Below, piece after piece: positions 25,038 to 34,075 of a DNA stretch of 64,000 nt. A model generated the notes under the pieces. It was not told the DNA's origin. It saw only the letters and a program-made list of their open reading frames with translations, and ran no database searches. Source of the DNA: CAIZGX01 sp044239865 (GTDB lineage Bacteria > Bacteroidota > Bacteroidia > Flavobacteriales_D > Sanyastnellaceae); assembly GCA_044239865.1 (NCBI GenBank), contig JBIIAO010000002.1:372001-436000 (forward strand), written 5' to 3'. Every line of letters starts with the position of its first letter. Position 1 is the first letter of the stretch. Made by a program: the position numbers and the translations under genes.

Positions 25038-27038
25038 TTATTTGTATGATCGTTGTTGAACTTTAATGTTTTCGTAATTCAAATCTTCCTTATTCAATTT
25101 AGGAGCAGAAGGATCACCTGTAAATTCCCAAGCAGCTACGTAGCTATACTTGTCGTCTACGCGCAATGCCTCACCTTCTTCTGTTTGGAATTCTTCACGG
25201 AAGTGACCGCCACATGATTCGTTGCGATCCAATGCATCTAAACACATCAACTCACCCAATTCAATGAAGTCGGCGACACGTGTTGCTTTTTCCAATTCAG
25301 TATTTACTCCGGTCATTCCACCTGGAACTTTTACATTCTTGTAGAACTCTTCACGAATCTTGCGAATTTCAGAAATTGCGAATTCCAATCCTTCTTTGCT
25401 CCGCGCCATTCCACAATAGTCCCAAATAATCTTACCCAATTTCTTGTGGTAAGTATCTACAGTTTCCGTTCCCGTAGTTTTGAAGAATCCTTCCAATCTT
25501 TCTCTTACAGCCTTCTCTGCCTCCACGAATTCTGGAGTTTTGGTTGAAATAGCTCCTGTGCTAATTTCATCAGCCAAATAATTTCCTATTGTATATGGAA
25601 GTACGAAATATCCGTCTGCCAATCCCTGCATCAATGCAGATGCACCTAAACGGTTCGCACCGTGATCACTGAAGTTGGCTTCTCCACAAGCGTAACAACC
25701 CGTAACGGTTGTCATTAACTCATAATTTACCCAAAGACCACCCATTGTATAGTGAACAGCGGGATAGATCATCATAGGCGTCTGATAAGGATTCTCAGCA
25801 ACAATTTGTTCATACATCTGGAACAAGTTTCCGTATTTCCCCGCAACCACTTTCCTTCCTAATTCACGAATTTGATCTTCCGTAGGATTGTGAATTCCCT
25901 GCACCGTTGCAGCGGTTTTACCGTAACGCATAAACGCAGATGCAAAATCTAAGTATACTGCTTCACCCGTTGCATTTACCCCGAAGCCCGCATCACAACG
26001 CTCTTTCGCAGCACGTGATGCCACGTCGCGAGGAACCAAGTTTCCGAAAGCTGGATAACGACGCTCCAAATAATAGTCGCGACGTTCTTCAGGAAGATCG
26101 GTTGGTTTTAATTTCTTAGCGCGAATAGCTTCCGCATCTTCTTTGTGAAGCGGAACCCATATGCGTCCGTCGTTACGCAACGACTCTGACATCAAAGTCA
26201 ATTTAGACTGATGGTCTCCACTAACTGGAATGCACGTTGGGTGAATCTGTGTGAAACAAGCATTAGCAAATGCAGCACCTTTGCGGTGTGCGCGCCATGC
26301 CGCTGTAACATTCGATCCCATTGCGTTGGTTGAAAGGAAGAACACGTTTCCGTATCCACCTGTGCACAACGCAACTGCATGACCACTGTGACTTTCTATT
26401 TCACCCGTAACCATGTTACGCGCAATAATTCCTCTTGCCTTTCCATCTACGATAACCAAATCCATCATTTCATGGCGGTTATACAACTTCACACTTCCCT
26501 TACCAATCTGACGACTTAACGCTGAATATGCTCCCAACAAAAGTTGTTGTCCTGTTTGTCCTTTTGCATAAAACGTACGAGAAACTTGTGTTCCTCCGAA
26601 AGAACGGTTGTCCAACAATCCGCCGTAATCGCGAGCGAATGGAACACCTTGGGCAACACATTGGTCAATGATGCTCGCGCTTACTTCAGCCAAACGGTGA
26701 ACGTTTGCCTCTCGTGAACGATAGTCACCACCTTTAATGGTATCGTAAAACAAACGATAGGTACTATCACCATCGTTCATGTAATTCTTCGCTGCGTTAA
26801 TTCCACCTTGCGCAGCAATCGAGTGCGCACGACGTGGGCTGTCTTGAAAACAAAAAGCTTTCACCTTGTATCCCATTTCGGCCAAAGAAGCTGCTGCAGA
26901 AGAACCAGCCAAGCCGGTTCCAACAACAATCACTTCAATGTTTCTCTTGTTCGAAGGGTTAACCAAACGAACTGAGTTCTTATACTTGGTCCACTTTTGA
27001 TCAAGTGGCCCTTCTGGAATTTTACCGTCTAACTTCAT
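25038..27038 (-). CDS. sdhA: succinate dehydrogenase / fumarate reductase flavoprotein subunit
   Basis: 666-residue catalytic subunit that oxidises succinate to fumarate. The FAD-binding N-terminus is IVVGTGLAGSSAAASLAEMG in consensus form (V-V-G-T-G-L-A-G-S-S), and RRAHSIAAQGGINAA contains the His that carries covalent FAD. Further marks are TQIHPTCIPVSG, EASHGANRLGA-like FSDHGANRLGASAL, and VHYTMGGLWVNY. The C-terminal domain with ESCGGHFREE is typical. It lies between sdhC (22 nt upstream) and sdhB (1 nt downstream). Confidence 0.97.
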   Translation of the reverse strand: MKLDGKIPEGPLDQKWTKYKNSVRLVNPSNKRNIEVIVVGTGLAGSSAAASLAEMGYKVKAFCFQDSPRRAHSIAAQGGINAAKNYMNDGDSTYRLFYDTIKGGDYRSREANVHRLAEVSASIIDQCVAQGVPFARDYGGLLDNRSFGGTQVSRTFYAKGQTGQQLLLGAYSALSRQIGKGSVKLYNRHEMMDLVIVDGKARGIIARNMVTGEIESHSGHAVALCTGGYGNVFFLSTNAMGSNVTAAWRAHRKGAAFANACFTQIHPTCIPVSGDHQSKLTLMSESLRNDGRIWVPLHKEDAEAIRAKKLKPTDLPEERRDYYLERRYPAFGNLVPRDVASRAAKERCDAGFGVNATGEAVYLDFASAFMRYGKTAATVQGIHNPTEDQIRELGRKVVAGKYGNLFQMYEQIVAENPYQTPMMIYPAVHYTMGGLWVNYELMTTVTGCYACGEANFSDHGANRLGASALMQGLADGYFVLPYTIGNYLADEISTGAISTKTPEFVEAEKAVRERLEGFFKTTGTETVDTYHKKLGKIIWDYCGMARSKEGLEFAISEIRKIREEFYKNVKVPGGMTGVNTELEKATRVADFIELGELMCLDALDRNESCGGHFREEFQTEEGEALRVDDKYSYVAAWEFTGDPSAPKLNKEDLNYENIKVQQRSYK

Positions 27039-27060
27039 TGGAAGTAATTTTTAATCCGAA

Positions 27061-27747
27061 TTATTTAACCCAACCGAAGTACATCGCAACTGGCATAGAT
27101 GCGAACAATACTGATATCACAATTGCATATACAGAACCAGCCAACTCAATGGTAGAAGCATATTTTCTGTGGTTCAACCCCAACGACTGAAACGCACTTC
27201 TGAAACCATGGAACAAATGCCAGAACAAAGAGAAACATCCGAGTAAATAAATGACAACAGCCATCGGGTTTTTGAATACCAACAGCATCTCTGCAAATAA
27301 ATTCTCGTGCATGACACCGTCGATCTTCACGTGACTTGGCATAACAGTTAAACCCGTTACACGCGTCTTCAACCAAAAATCTTTTAGGTGAATAACCAAG
27401 AAAATAAGAATCAAAGTTCCCAACAAAGCCATGCTTCTTGAATACCAGGTGCTGCTCGCAGATGGCTTGTTGTAAGCATATTTAATTGGACGTGCTTTTC
27501 TGTTTTGGAAGTAAAGCATTAATCCGTCTACGATATGAAGAATCAATCCCAAGAATAAACCAATTTCCATGGTTCGCACTATCAGATTGGTTCCCATGAA
27601 ATGTCCCCACTCGTTGAAGGTTTCCCCTCCATCGTTGAAGAAAATCATAGCGTTAATTCCCGCGTGAACGACTAGGAATGAAATAAGGAACAGGCCTGTT
27701 GCGGCCATCCAGTATTTCTTAATGAGTGATGATGTAAAAAGACCCAT
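27061..27747 (-). CDS. sdhC: succinate dehydrogenase cytochrome b subunit
   Basis: 228 residues with five hydrophobic helices (about 14-34, 58-78, 105-125, 155-178, 205-225), the single-chain di-heme type (b558-like) that replaces separate SdhC and SdhD. Candidate heme-ligating His lie within or next to helices (LVVHAGINA, GLILHIVDGL, LVIHLKDF, LFWHLFHGF). It anchors SdhAB in the inner membrane and reduces menaquinone, which is the usual quinone in the phylum. It is the first gene of sdhCAB-PAP2 and has a promoter-like sequence 22 nt upstream. Confidence 0.93.
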   Translation of the reverse strand: MGLFTSSLIKKYWMAATGLFLISFLVVHAGINAMIFFNDGGETFNEWGHFMGTNLIVRTMEIGLFLGLILHIVDGLMLYFQNRKARPIKYAYNKPSASSTWYSRSMALLGTLILIFLVIHLKDFWLKTRVTGLTVMPSHVKIDGVMHENLFAEMLLVFKNPMAVVIYLLGCFSLFWHLFHGFRSAFQSLGLNHRKYASTIELAGSVYAIVISVLFASMPVAMYFGWVK

Positions 27748-27768
27748 GTTGGTTTTTGTTTTGCAGTG

Positions 27769-27797
27769 CGAAAATACAATCGGAATGACTTATACAA
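27769..27797 (-). promoter_or_regulatory. promoter of the sdhCAB operon
   Basis: Read on the minus strand, TATTTTCG (27776-27769) is one base from TAnnTTTG and is preceded after 18 nt by TTG (27797-27795). The same TATTTTCG variant occurs before rplM, which supports it as a real box. The ATG is 22 nt downstream. Confidence 0.5.
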
Positions 27798-27947
27798 TAG
27801 ATAAAATAATTTAGAATTTATTCAAATAATTGAACCACAACTTTTCATGCCCTCGACTTAACTGACGAAAATCAAGCGACTCTGTAACATTCGCCACAAT
27901 GCACTTCGATCAATCGCCCCACTTTTGTTCTATAAAATTATTTCAAA

Positions 27948-29363
27948 ATGAAACTCGAACAAATCTATACCAGCTGCATTGCCCATGCAGCGTACTATCT
28001 AGAATCTAACGGTGAAGCGGCTATCTTCGATCCCCTTCGTGAAGTTCAGCCTTATCTAGACCGCGCAGCTAAGGACAATGCAACAATCAAATATGTTTTT
28101 GAAACGCATTTTCACGCCGACTTTGTAAGCGGTCACCTCGATTTAAAGAAGAAAGCGAATGCGGAAATAGTCTTCGGTCCAACCGCAAAACCCGGATATG
28201 AGGCAATCGTCGCTGAAGACAATCAAATTTTTCTAGTTGGAAAATGTCAGGTTAAGGCCATTCACACACCTGGCCACACCATGGAAAGCACAACCTATCT
28301 CATTATTGACGAAGATGGAAAAGAGCACGGAATTATAACAGGAGACACGCTTTTCATTGGAGATGTCGGAAGACCTGATTTGGCCCAGCATGTGATTGCA
28401 GATTTAACACAAGACAAACTTGCAGGGTATCTTTTCGATTCGCTTCGAAACAAAATAATGCCTCTTAGCGATGATCTTATTGTTTACCCGAATCATGGCG
28501 CTGGTAGTGCGTGTGGAAAGATGATGAGTAAAGAAACCACAGACACCTTGGGCAATCAGAAAAGAGTCAACTACGCACTCAACCCCAAATTATCGAAGGA
28601 AAAGTTTATTGAAATTGTGCTCAGCGGACTCACCAACCCGCCAGTGTATTTCCCACAGAATGTACTTCTAAATCTTCGCGGATACGAGAGTCTTGATACT
28701 GTCCTTGAACGTGCACTTTCTCCCTTGAACGTCGATGCATTCGAGGCCGCCGCGAATGAAACAAGTGCGTTAATTCTTGATACACGTGAAGCAAATGCTT
28801 TCGCCAAGACGTTCATTCCAAACAGCGTGAACATTGGCATTGACGGCAGCTTCGCGCAATGGGTGGGTGAAATGGTAACAGATGTGAGGCAACCCATCTT
28901 GTTAGTTACCGAACCTGGAAGGGAAAAAGAATGCGCCATTCGCTTATCCCGTGTGGGCTATGACAATACACTGGGTTATCTCGAAGGTGGGATGAAAACT
29001 TGGATTGATGCCGGCAAAGAAATTGATCAATCCACACGCATTTCTGCTGTTGAATTCGCCAATGAAATCAGTTCGAAGAAAATCCTTGTCATTGATGTTC
29101 GAAAGAAAAGTGAGTTCGATTCAGAGCACGTGCTCGATTCATTGAATATTCCTTTGAATGAAATAAATGTTCACCTTTCATCCATTCCAAAAACTGAAAA
29201 GCTCCTACTCATATGCGCGGGCGGATACCGCAGCATGATAGCCGCATCAATTCTTCGTCAGCGCGGATGGAACAATTTCGTAGATGTGGAAGGAGGATTT
29301 GCTGAAATTAAAAAGACCAATGCACCCTGCTCGAACTTCGTTTGTCCAACTACCCTATTGTAG
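27948..29363 (+). CDS. persulfide dioxygenase-like metallo-beta-lactamase protein with two rhodanese domains
   Basis: 471 residues. The N-terminal ~240 form a metallo-beta-lactamase fold like ETHE1/Blh persulfide dioxygenases: THFHADFVSGH, IHTPGHTMEST, GDTLFIGDVGRPDL and YPNHGAGSACG. Two rhodanese domains follow. The first (about 260-360; LILDTREANAFA, GYLEGGMKTW) has VTEPGRE where the active Cys loop should be, so it is probably inactive. The second (about 370-465) has LICAGGYRSMIAAS with the Cys. Such proteins oxidise or transfer sulfane sulfur and detoxify sulfide-derived persulfide. It is a single gene with no close neighbour in the same direction and shares a terminator with tsf. Confidence 0.88.
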   Translation: MKLEQIYTSCIAHAAYYLESNGEAAIFDPLREVQPYLDRAAKDNATIKYVFETHFHADFVSGHLDLKKKANAEIVFGPTAKPGYEAIVAEDNQIFLVGKCQVKAIHTPGHTMESTTYLIIDEDGKEHGIITGDTLFIGDVGRPDLAQHVIADLTQDKLAGYLFDSLRNKIMPLSDDLIVYPNHGAGSACGKMMSKETTDTLGNQKRVNYALNPKLSKEKFIEIVLSGLTNPPVYFPQNVLLNLRGYESLDTVLERALSPLNVDAFEAAANETSALILDTREANAFAKTFIPNSVNIGIDGSFAQWVGEMVTDVRQPILLVTEPGREKECAIRLSRVGYDNTLGYLEGGMKTWIDAGKEIDQSTRISAVEFANEISSKKILVIDVRKKSEFDSEHVLDSLNIPLNEINVHLSSIPKTEKLLLICAGGYRSMIAASILRQRGWNNFVDVEGGFAEIKKTNAPCSNFVCPTTLL

Positions 29364-29384
29364 TTCGAAATCCACTGAATGAAG

Positions 29385-29410
29385 AAGGGCTGTCCGAAGA
29401 CAGCCCTTTT
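29385..29410. terminator. bidirectional terminator between the rhodanese gene and tsf
   Basis: AAGGGCTGTC (29385-29394) pairs perfectly with GACAGCCCTT (29399-29408) around the tetraloop CGAA, with T-rich sequence on the plus-strand side and A-rich sequence before it. It sits between two converging genes and can serve both. Confidence 0.85.
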
Positions 29411-29431
29411 CTATTTCCAATTCAATTTGAA

Positions 29432-30256
29432 TTATAATCCGAAACGTAAGAAACCAGAGATAGCTAAATCTTTATCTACTGATGTCACGTATTGACCAAC
29501 GCTTAATTTGCTGTCTTTAATGAATTCCTGATTCACCAAAGTAGTTTCCTTAAACCATTTGTTCAAACGACCCATTGCAATTTTCTCAGCCATTTCAGCA
29601 GGTTTGCCTTCGTTGATAGCCAATTCTTTTCCAATTTCGATTTCTTTTAATTTCAATTCCTCTGGAACTGAAGACTCGTCTAATGCAACTGGAGCCATAG
29701 CTGCAGTTTGCATAGCCACATCTTTCGCTACGTCGTTAGAAGTTTCTTTGTTGAAACCAACGATTGAAGCCAATTTGTTTCCTGGGTGATTATAGCAATA
29801 AACGAACCCAGCATTGATTTGAGCTGCCTGAGACAAATCAATTTTTTCTCCGATTTTACCAATTTCCTCAGTAATTCTTTCTTCAATAGTTAAAGAAGTT
29901 CCAGGGTAAGTTAAAGCCTTTACTGCTTCTGGGCTGTTCGCGTTGTTAGCGATAGCCGCATCCAAAATAGTTGTTGCAAAACTTACGAAACCTTCGTTCT
30001 TCGCTACGAAATCTGTTTCGCAGTTCAAAACAATAATGTAACCACCGGTGTTGTCTGCGCTAGCTTTTGCTAAAACAACTCCTTCTGTTGCATCGCGATC
30101 TCCGCGGCTTGCAGCCACTTTCTGACCTTTTTTACGAAGCAATTCAACTGCCTTTTCGAAATCACCTTCCGCTTCGGTAAGTGCTTTCTTGCAATCCATC
30201 ATACCCGCACCTGTCATGGTGCGAAGCTTGTTTACATCTGTTGCTGTAATATTCAT
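29432..30256 (-). CDS. tsf: translation elongation factor Ts
   Basis: 274 residues. The N-terminal UBA-like domain has VNKLRTMTGAGMMDCKKALT, the hallmark of EF-Ts, and the core contains LNCETDFVAKNEGF, the EF-Tu contacting segment. EF-Ts recycles EF-Tu by GDP-GTP exchange. The product ends VTSVDKDLAISGFLRFGL. It follows rpsB after 27 nt, the usual bacterial arrangement. Confidence 0.97.
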   Translation of the reverse strand: MNITATDVNKLRTMTGAGMMDCKKALTEAEGDFEKAVELLRKKGQKVAASRGDRDATEGVVLAKASADNTGGYIIVLNCETDFVAKNEGFVSFATTILDAAIANNANSPEAVKALTYPGTSLTIEERITEEIGKIGEKIDLSQAAQINAGFVYCYNHPGNKLASIVGFNKETSNDVAKDVAMQTAAMAPVALDESSVPEELKLKEIEIGKELAINEGKPAEMAEKIAMGRLNKWFKETTLVNQEFIKDSKLSVGQYVTSVDKDLAISGFLRFGL

Positions 30257-30283
30257 GATTCAAAAAATTAATTCATTAAAAAA

Positions 30284-31072
30284 TTAAGCCTTTGGCGTGC
30301 GCTTGCGCGTAGCTGGCTTTCTATCTTCTTTCTTTTCAGCTGTTGCTGGAATTTCTTCCCCTGTGTCCCCTGTATCCTTATCCGTTTTACGCTCAGCCAA
30401 ACCTTCAGCAATAGCTTCGATAGCTACATCTAAAATTTTGCTGATAGACTTTGTAGCGTCGTCATTCGCTGGAATCGCGAAATCGATTTTACGTGGATCG
30501 CTATTGGTGTCAACCATTGCGAATACTGGAATACCCAAACGCATAGCTTCTGCTACCGCGATATGTTCTTTCATTACATCAATAACGAATAATGCAGCAG
30601 GAACACGGTTCATGTCAGCAATAGAACCTAAGTTCTTACGCATTTTAGTAACAGTACGAGTCATTTGAAGACGCTCTCTCTTGCTCATAGTAGCAGCAGT
30701 TCCGTCAGCTTCCATTTTCTCAATAGAAGTCATTTTACGAACCGCCTTACGAATGGTAACGAAGTTCGTTAACATTCCACCAGGCCAGCGTTCTACAACG
30801 AAAGGCATTCCGATAGCGCTTACTTTTTCAGCAACGATATCTTTAGCTTGTTTCTTGGTTGCAACGAAAAGGATTTTCTTTCCAGATTTTGCGATTTGAC
30901 GCATTGCATTGCAGGCTTCTTCAAGCTTAACAATCGTCTTGTTCAAATCAATAATGTGAATTCCTTTTTTCTCTCCGAAGATATACGGAGCCATGTTTGG
31001 ATTCCATTTGCGGCTTAGGTGTCCGAAGTGTACTCCGGCATCTAGCAATTCATCAAAAGTAACTTTTGCCAT
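30284..31072 (-). CDS. rpsB: 30S ribosomal protein S2
   Basis: 262 residues beginning MAKVTFDELLDAGVHFGH with the S2 signatures RKWNPNMAPYIFGEKKGIHI and the PAALFVIDVMKEHIAVAEA segment. The C-terminal ~35 residues are a charged, disordered extension (EEIPATAEKKEDRKPATRKR). It is followed by tsf. The 123-nt gap upstream (31073-31195) could hold an S2-type leader or a separate promoter; the only structure I see is a small AAGCT/AGCTT stem at 31162-31176. Confidence 0.97.
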   Translation of the reverse strand: MAKVTFDELLDAGVHFGHLSRKWNPNMAPYIFGEKKGIHIIDLNKTIVKLEEACNAMRQIAKSGKKILFVATKKQAKDIVAEKVSAIGMPFVVERWPGGMLTNFVTIRKAVRKMTSIEKMEADGTAATMSKRERLQMTRTVTKMRKNLGSIADMNRVPAALFVIDVMKEHIAVAEAMRLGIPVFAMVDTNSDPRKIDFAIPANDDATKSISKILDVAIEAIAEGLAERKTDKDTGDTGEEIPATAEKKEDRKPATRKRTPKA

Positions 31073-31195
31073 TTTCTATTTTATTCTTGTTTACGTTCTC
31101 TAAAAGTCAACCCCAAAGTAGCCATACCGAAATACGAGTCTTTGAAGTTTGGATGCTAAACAAGCTCGATAAGCTTTCCGAAAATTCTCTAGCGA

Positions 31196-31594
31196 TTAAC
31201 GCTTAGAGAACTGGAAGCGTGCACGAGCCTTACGCTGACCGAACTTCTTACGTTCAACCATACGTGGATCACGAGTGGTAAGACCTTCAGCTTTTAAAGC
31301 TGGCTTCCAATCGGGATTAAGTTCTATTAATGCTTTGCTGACAGCCAAACGAACTGCTTCCGCTTGACCAGTCATTCCACCACCGTTGATGTTCGCTTTG
31401 AAATCGTACTTCCCTTCATTTCCGGTTAGGATGAAAGGTTGGTTAACGCGGTACTGAAGCACCAACGTTGGGAAATAATGTGCGTAATCTTTTCCGTTGA
31501 TTTCAAATTTACCTGTTCCTTCTGAAAGGTAAACACGTGCTACTGCGGTCTTACGACGACCTGAAGTATTGGTATATTGCGTAGTAGTTGCCAT
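31196..31594 (-). CDS. rpsI: 30S ribosomal protein S9
   Basis: 132 residues. NTSGRRKTAVARVYL opens the conserved domain, GGGMTGQAEAVRLAVSKAL is the central signature, and the basic tail ends RARFQFSKR, which reaches the tRNA in the P site. It is 8 nt downstream of rplM, the common L13-S9 pairing. Confidence 0.97.
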   Translation of the reverse strand: MATTTQYTNTSGRRKTAVARVYLSEGTGKFEINGKDYAHYFPTLVLQYRVNQPFILTGNEGKYDFKANINGGGMTGQAEAVRLAVSKALIELNPDWKPALKAEGLTTRDPRMVERKKFGQRKARARFQFSKR

Positions 31595-31602
31595 TGACTA
31601 AA

Positions 31603-32052
31603 TTATCCTTTTAAAGTATAAACTGATGGTTGTTGAGCTGTTTGCTCGTGATTAGTACCTGCGTAAACATACAAGTTTCTAAATACTTCACGACCCAAAC
31701 GGTTTTTTGGAAGCATTCCGCGAATAGCCATCTCAACCATTGCAGTTGGATGCTTAGCCATCATTTCTTTCGGGCTAGCGAAACGTTGTCCTCCAGGATA
31801 TCCTGTGTAACGTATGTAAACCTTCTCATCCCACTTCTTTCCAGTAAGTGCGATCTTCTCTGCGTTTACAACTATCACGTAGTCTCCACAGTCTGCGTGT
31901 GGTGTAAACAATGGTTTGTGCTTACCGCGAAGCACAGCTGCTACTTCACTTGATAAACGTCCAAGATTCTTTCCTTCTGCATCAACAATCAACCACTGCT
32001 TGTTCGCAGATTCCTTGTTTGCCGATGGTGTTTTGTAACTCAACGTATCCAT
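31603..32052 (-). CDS. rplM: 50S ribosomal protein L13
   Basis: 149 residues with WLIVDAEGKNLGRLSSEVA, GDYVIVVNAEKIALTGKKW, RYTGYPGG and MAIRGMLPKNRLGR, all L13 marks. L13 is an early assembly protein of the large subunit. It heads rplM-rpsI, probably followed by rpsB-tsf, and has a good promoter 44 nt upstream. Confidence 0.97.
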   Translation of the reverse strand: MDTLSYKTPSANKESANKQWLIVDAEGKNLGRLSSEVAAVLRGKHKPLFTPHADCGDYVIVVNAEKIALTGKKWDEKVYIRYTGYPGGQRFASPKEMMAKHPTAMVEMAIRGMLPKNRLGREVFRNLYVYAGTNHEQTAQQPSVYTLKG

Positions 32053-32095
32053 TTTATCTCTATTCTTAAAGTCAGTTCCCTAAAATTTGGGGGTG

Positions 32096-32126
32096 CGAAA
32101 ATACAATCTTTTTTCTTATCTGCAAA
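32096..32126 (-). promoter_or_regulatory. promoter of rplM-rpsI
   Basis: On the minus strand TTTG (32126-32123) is followed after 19 nt by TATTTTCG (32103-32096). This fits the phylum's TTTG ... TAnnTTTG layout with one mismatch and equals the box before sdhC. The leader to the ATG is about 35-40 nt. Confidence 0.6.
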
Positions 32127-32191
32127 CACTTTTCAACATTTCTTTCATGAAAACATTAAATTTTCAAGATTCCTGCTGTTTCAAGGTGCTT

Positions 32192-33241
32192 TTAGATGAT
32201 CAACATAGCGTCACCATAGCAGAAGAAACGGTATTTCTTCTTAATGGCTTCTTTGTAGGCTTCCATAACAAAATCATACCCTCCAAAGGCAGTTGTCATC
32301 ATTAACAACACACTTTGTGGCTCATGAAAATTCGTAATTAAGCTGTCTGCTATCTGGAAATCGTGCGGTGGGAAAATAAATTTACTCGCCCAACCGTCGA
32401 ACGCTTTCAATGTGTTGTTCGTTCCAACGCTGCTTTCAAAAGCGCGAAGTGTCGTTGTTCCTACAGCACAAACGCGTTTTCCCTTTTCTCTAGCATCATT
32501 TACCAAATCAGCAGTCACTTCAGGAATAATCAATTGCTCGCTGTCTGTCTTGTGCTTTGTTAAATCTTCCACTTCAACAGTTCTGAATGTACCCAAGCCT
32601 ATATGCAAGGTCAATTCAGCCATATGAATTCCAGCAATTTCCAAACGCTTTGAAAGCTGTTTTGAAAAGTGAAGTCCAGCAGTTGGAGCTGCTACTGCAC
32701 CTTCATACTTCGCATAAATCGTCTGATAACGCTCGGCATCTTCTGGTTCAACCGGACGCTCAATGTATTTCGGAAGTGGCGTCTCGCCTAGGCTATAAAC
32801 CAGCTTTTTGAAATCTTCATGAGGACCGTCGTACAAGAAGCGAAGGGTACGTCCACGCGAAGTAGTATTATCTATTACTTCAGCAACCAACTCATCGTTT
32901 GGTCCGAAATATAATTTATTTCCAATACGAATCTTACGAGCTGGATCTACTACGGTGTCCCAAAGCAAACTCTTGTCGTTCAATTCACGCAACAAGAAAA
33001 CCTCGATCATGGATCCGGTCTTTTCTTTATTGCCATACATACGCGCAGGAAAAACCTTCGTGTTGTTGTTCACCATTACATCGCCTTCGCTAAAATAATC
33101 TAGCAAATCACGAAATTTCTTGTGCTCAATCTTTCCTGTCTTACGATCCAATACCATTAATTTGGAATCATCACGGTGAGGCAGCGGATGCTGAGCTATT
33201 AATTCTTTAGGCAATTCATATTTGAATTGACCCAATTTCAT
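32192..33241 (-). CDS. queA: S-adenosylmethionine:tRNA ribosyltransferase-isomerase
   Basis: 349 residues from the ATG at 33241, giving MKLGQFKYELPKELIAQHPL, the normal QueA N-terminus; an ATG four codons earlier is possible but unneeded. Marks are DVMVNNNTKVFPARM, PLPKYIERP, EGAVAAPTAGLHF and LHIGLGTFRTVEVEDL. The enzyme transfers the ribosyl part of SAM to 7-aminomethyl-7-deazaguanine in tRNA to make epoxyqueuosine. It is the last gene of the bamD-to-queA run, 48 nt after truB. The end ...FFCYGDAMLII is typical. Confidence 0.96.
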   Translation of the reverse strand: MKLGQFKYELPKELIAQHPLPHRDDSKLMVLDRKTGKIEHKKFRDLLDYFSEGDVMVNNNTKVFPARMYGNKEKTGSMIEVFLLRELNDKSLLWDTVVDPARKIRIGNKLYFGPNDELVAEVIDNTTSRGRTLRFLYDGPHEDFKKLVYSLGETPLPKYIERPVEPEDAERYQTIYAKYEGAVAAPTAGLHFSKQLSKRLEIAGIHMAELTLHIGLGTFRTVEVEDLTKHKTDSEQLIIPEVTADLVNDAREKGKRVCAVGTTTLRAFESSVGTNNTLKAFDGWASKFIFPPHDFQIADSLITNFHEPQSVLLMMTTAFGGYDFVMEAYKEAIKKKYRFFCYGDAMLII

Positions 33242-33289
33242 TGTGGAAATCAAGGTGTTATTATTTAAGTGGGGGGCGAAAGTACGAAA

Positions 33290-34075
33290 TCAAAAAGCCT
33301 TTGTAAAGACCTTTTTCACCGAGTCATCGCTAAAATGCTCATTTACAGCTTCATAACTAGGATAAAATAACTTCACCCAGTCCATTGGAGTCTTGGCTTC
33401 TTCCACTCGAAACGGAAAACTCTCCGTTCTTCGCAAGGCGCTTAAATATCCGCCTACGCCCAATCTCTGCCCAAAATCATTCGCAATAGACCGTATGTAA
33501 GTGCCTTTCGAACAGCGAATGCAGAATGACACTTCCTTTCCATCAAAATCAGTCAATTCAAACGACTCAATTTCAATTAAGTTTTCACGCATCTTCACCT
33601 CTTCGTTTTTTCGAGCCATTTCATAAGCACGAACCCCATCAATTTGTTTCGCGCTATAAACAGGAGGCATTTGAAGTTGCTCACCTATAAAAGTCTTCGC
33701 AACTTCTTCTAATTGCTGTAGTGTTAAATGATCTGTAGATTGAAAATTCTCGGGCAATGTTTCCTTATCGAAACTAGGCGTGGTTGCGCCAAGTAATATC
33801 TTGCCCGTATACTCTTTCGTGCCGCCCTGAATGTCGGTAATTGACTTAGTCATCTTGCCCGTGCAAACAACGAGCAGCCCTGTTGCCAGCGGATCTAGCG
33901 TACCTGCATGTCCTATTTTAAACTTCGGAAATTTTCCTTCGCTGCGTAATATCCATTTCAACTTTCCTACAACATCGAAACTGGTCCAATTCAACGGCTT
34001 GTCTACCAAAAGAATTCGTCCCTCCAACAATTCATCTGCATTTGAAACAGAACAAAGTTTTTGAAAGTCGCTCAT
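33290..34075 (-). CDS. truB: tRNA pseudouridine-55 synthase
   Basis: 261 residues. VDKPLNWTSFDVV and GHAGTLDPLATGLLVVCTG contain the catalytic Asp; QMPPVYSAKQIDGVRAYEMAR and CSKGTYIRSIANDFG are the further TruB motifs. It isomerises U55 in the T loop of most tRNAs. Its ATG overlaps the stop of recN by 1 nt (TAATG), so the two are coupled. A C-terminal PUA-like part is short or absent at this length, as in many Bacteroidota. Confidence 0.95.
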   Translation of the reverse strand: MSDFQKLCSVSNADELLEGRILLVDKPLNWTSFDVVGKLKWILRSEGKFPKFKIGHAGTLDPLATGLLVVCTGKMTKSITDIQGGTKEYTGKILLGATTPSFDKETLPENFQSTDHLTLQQLEEVAKTFIGEQLQMPPVYSAKQIDGVRAYEMARKNEEVKMRENLIEIESFELTDFDGKEVSFCIRCSKGTYIRSIANDFGQRLGVGGYLSALRRTESFPFRVEEAKTPMDWVKLFYPSYEAVNEHFSDDSVKKVFTKAF

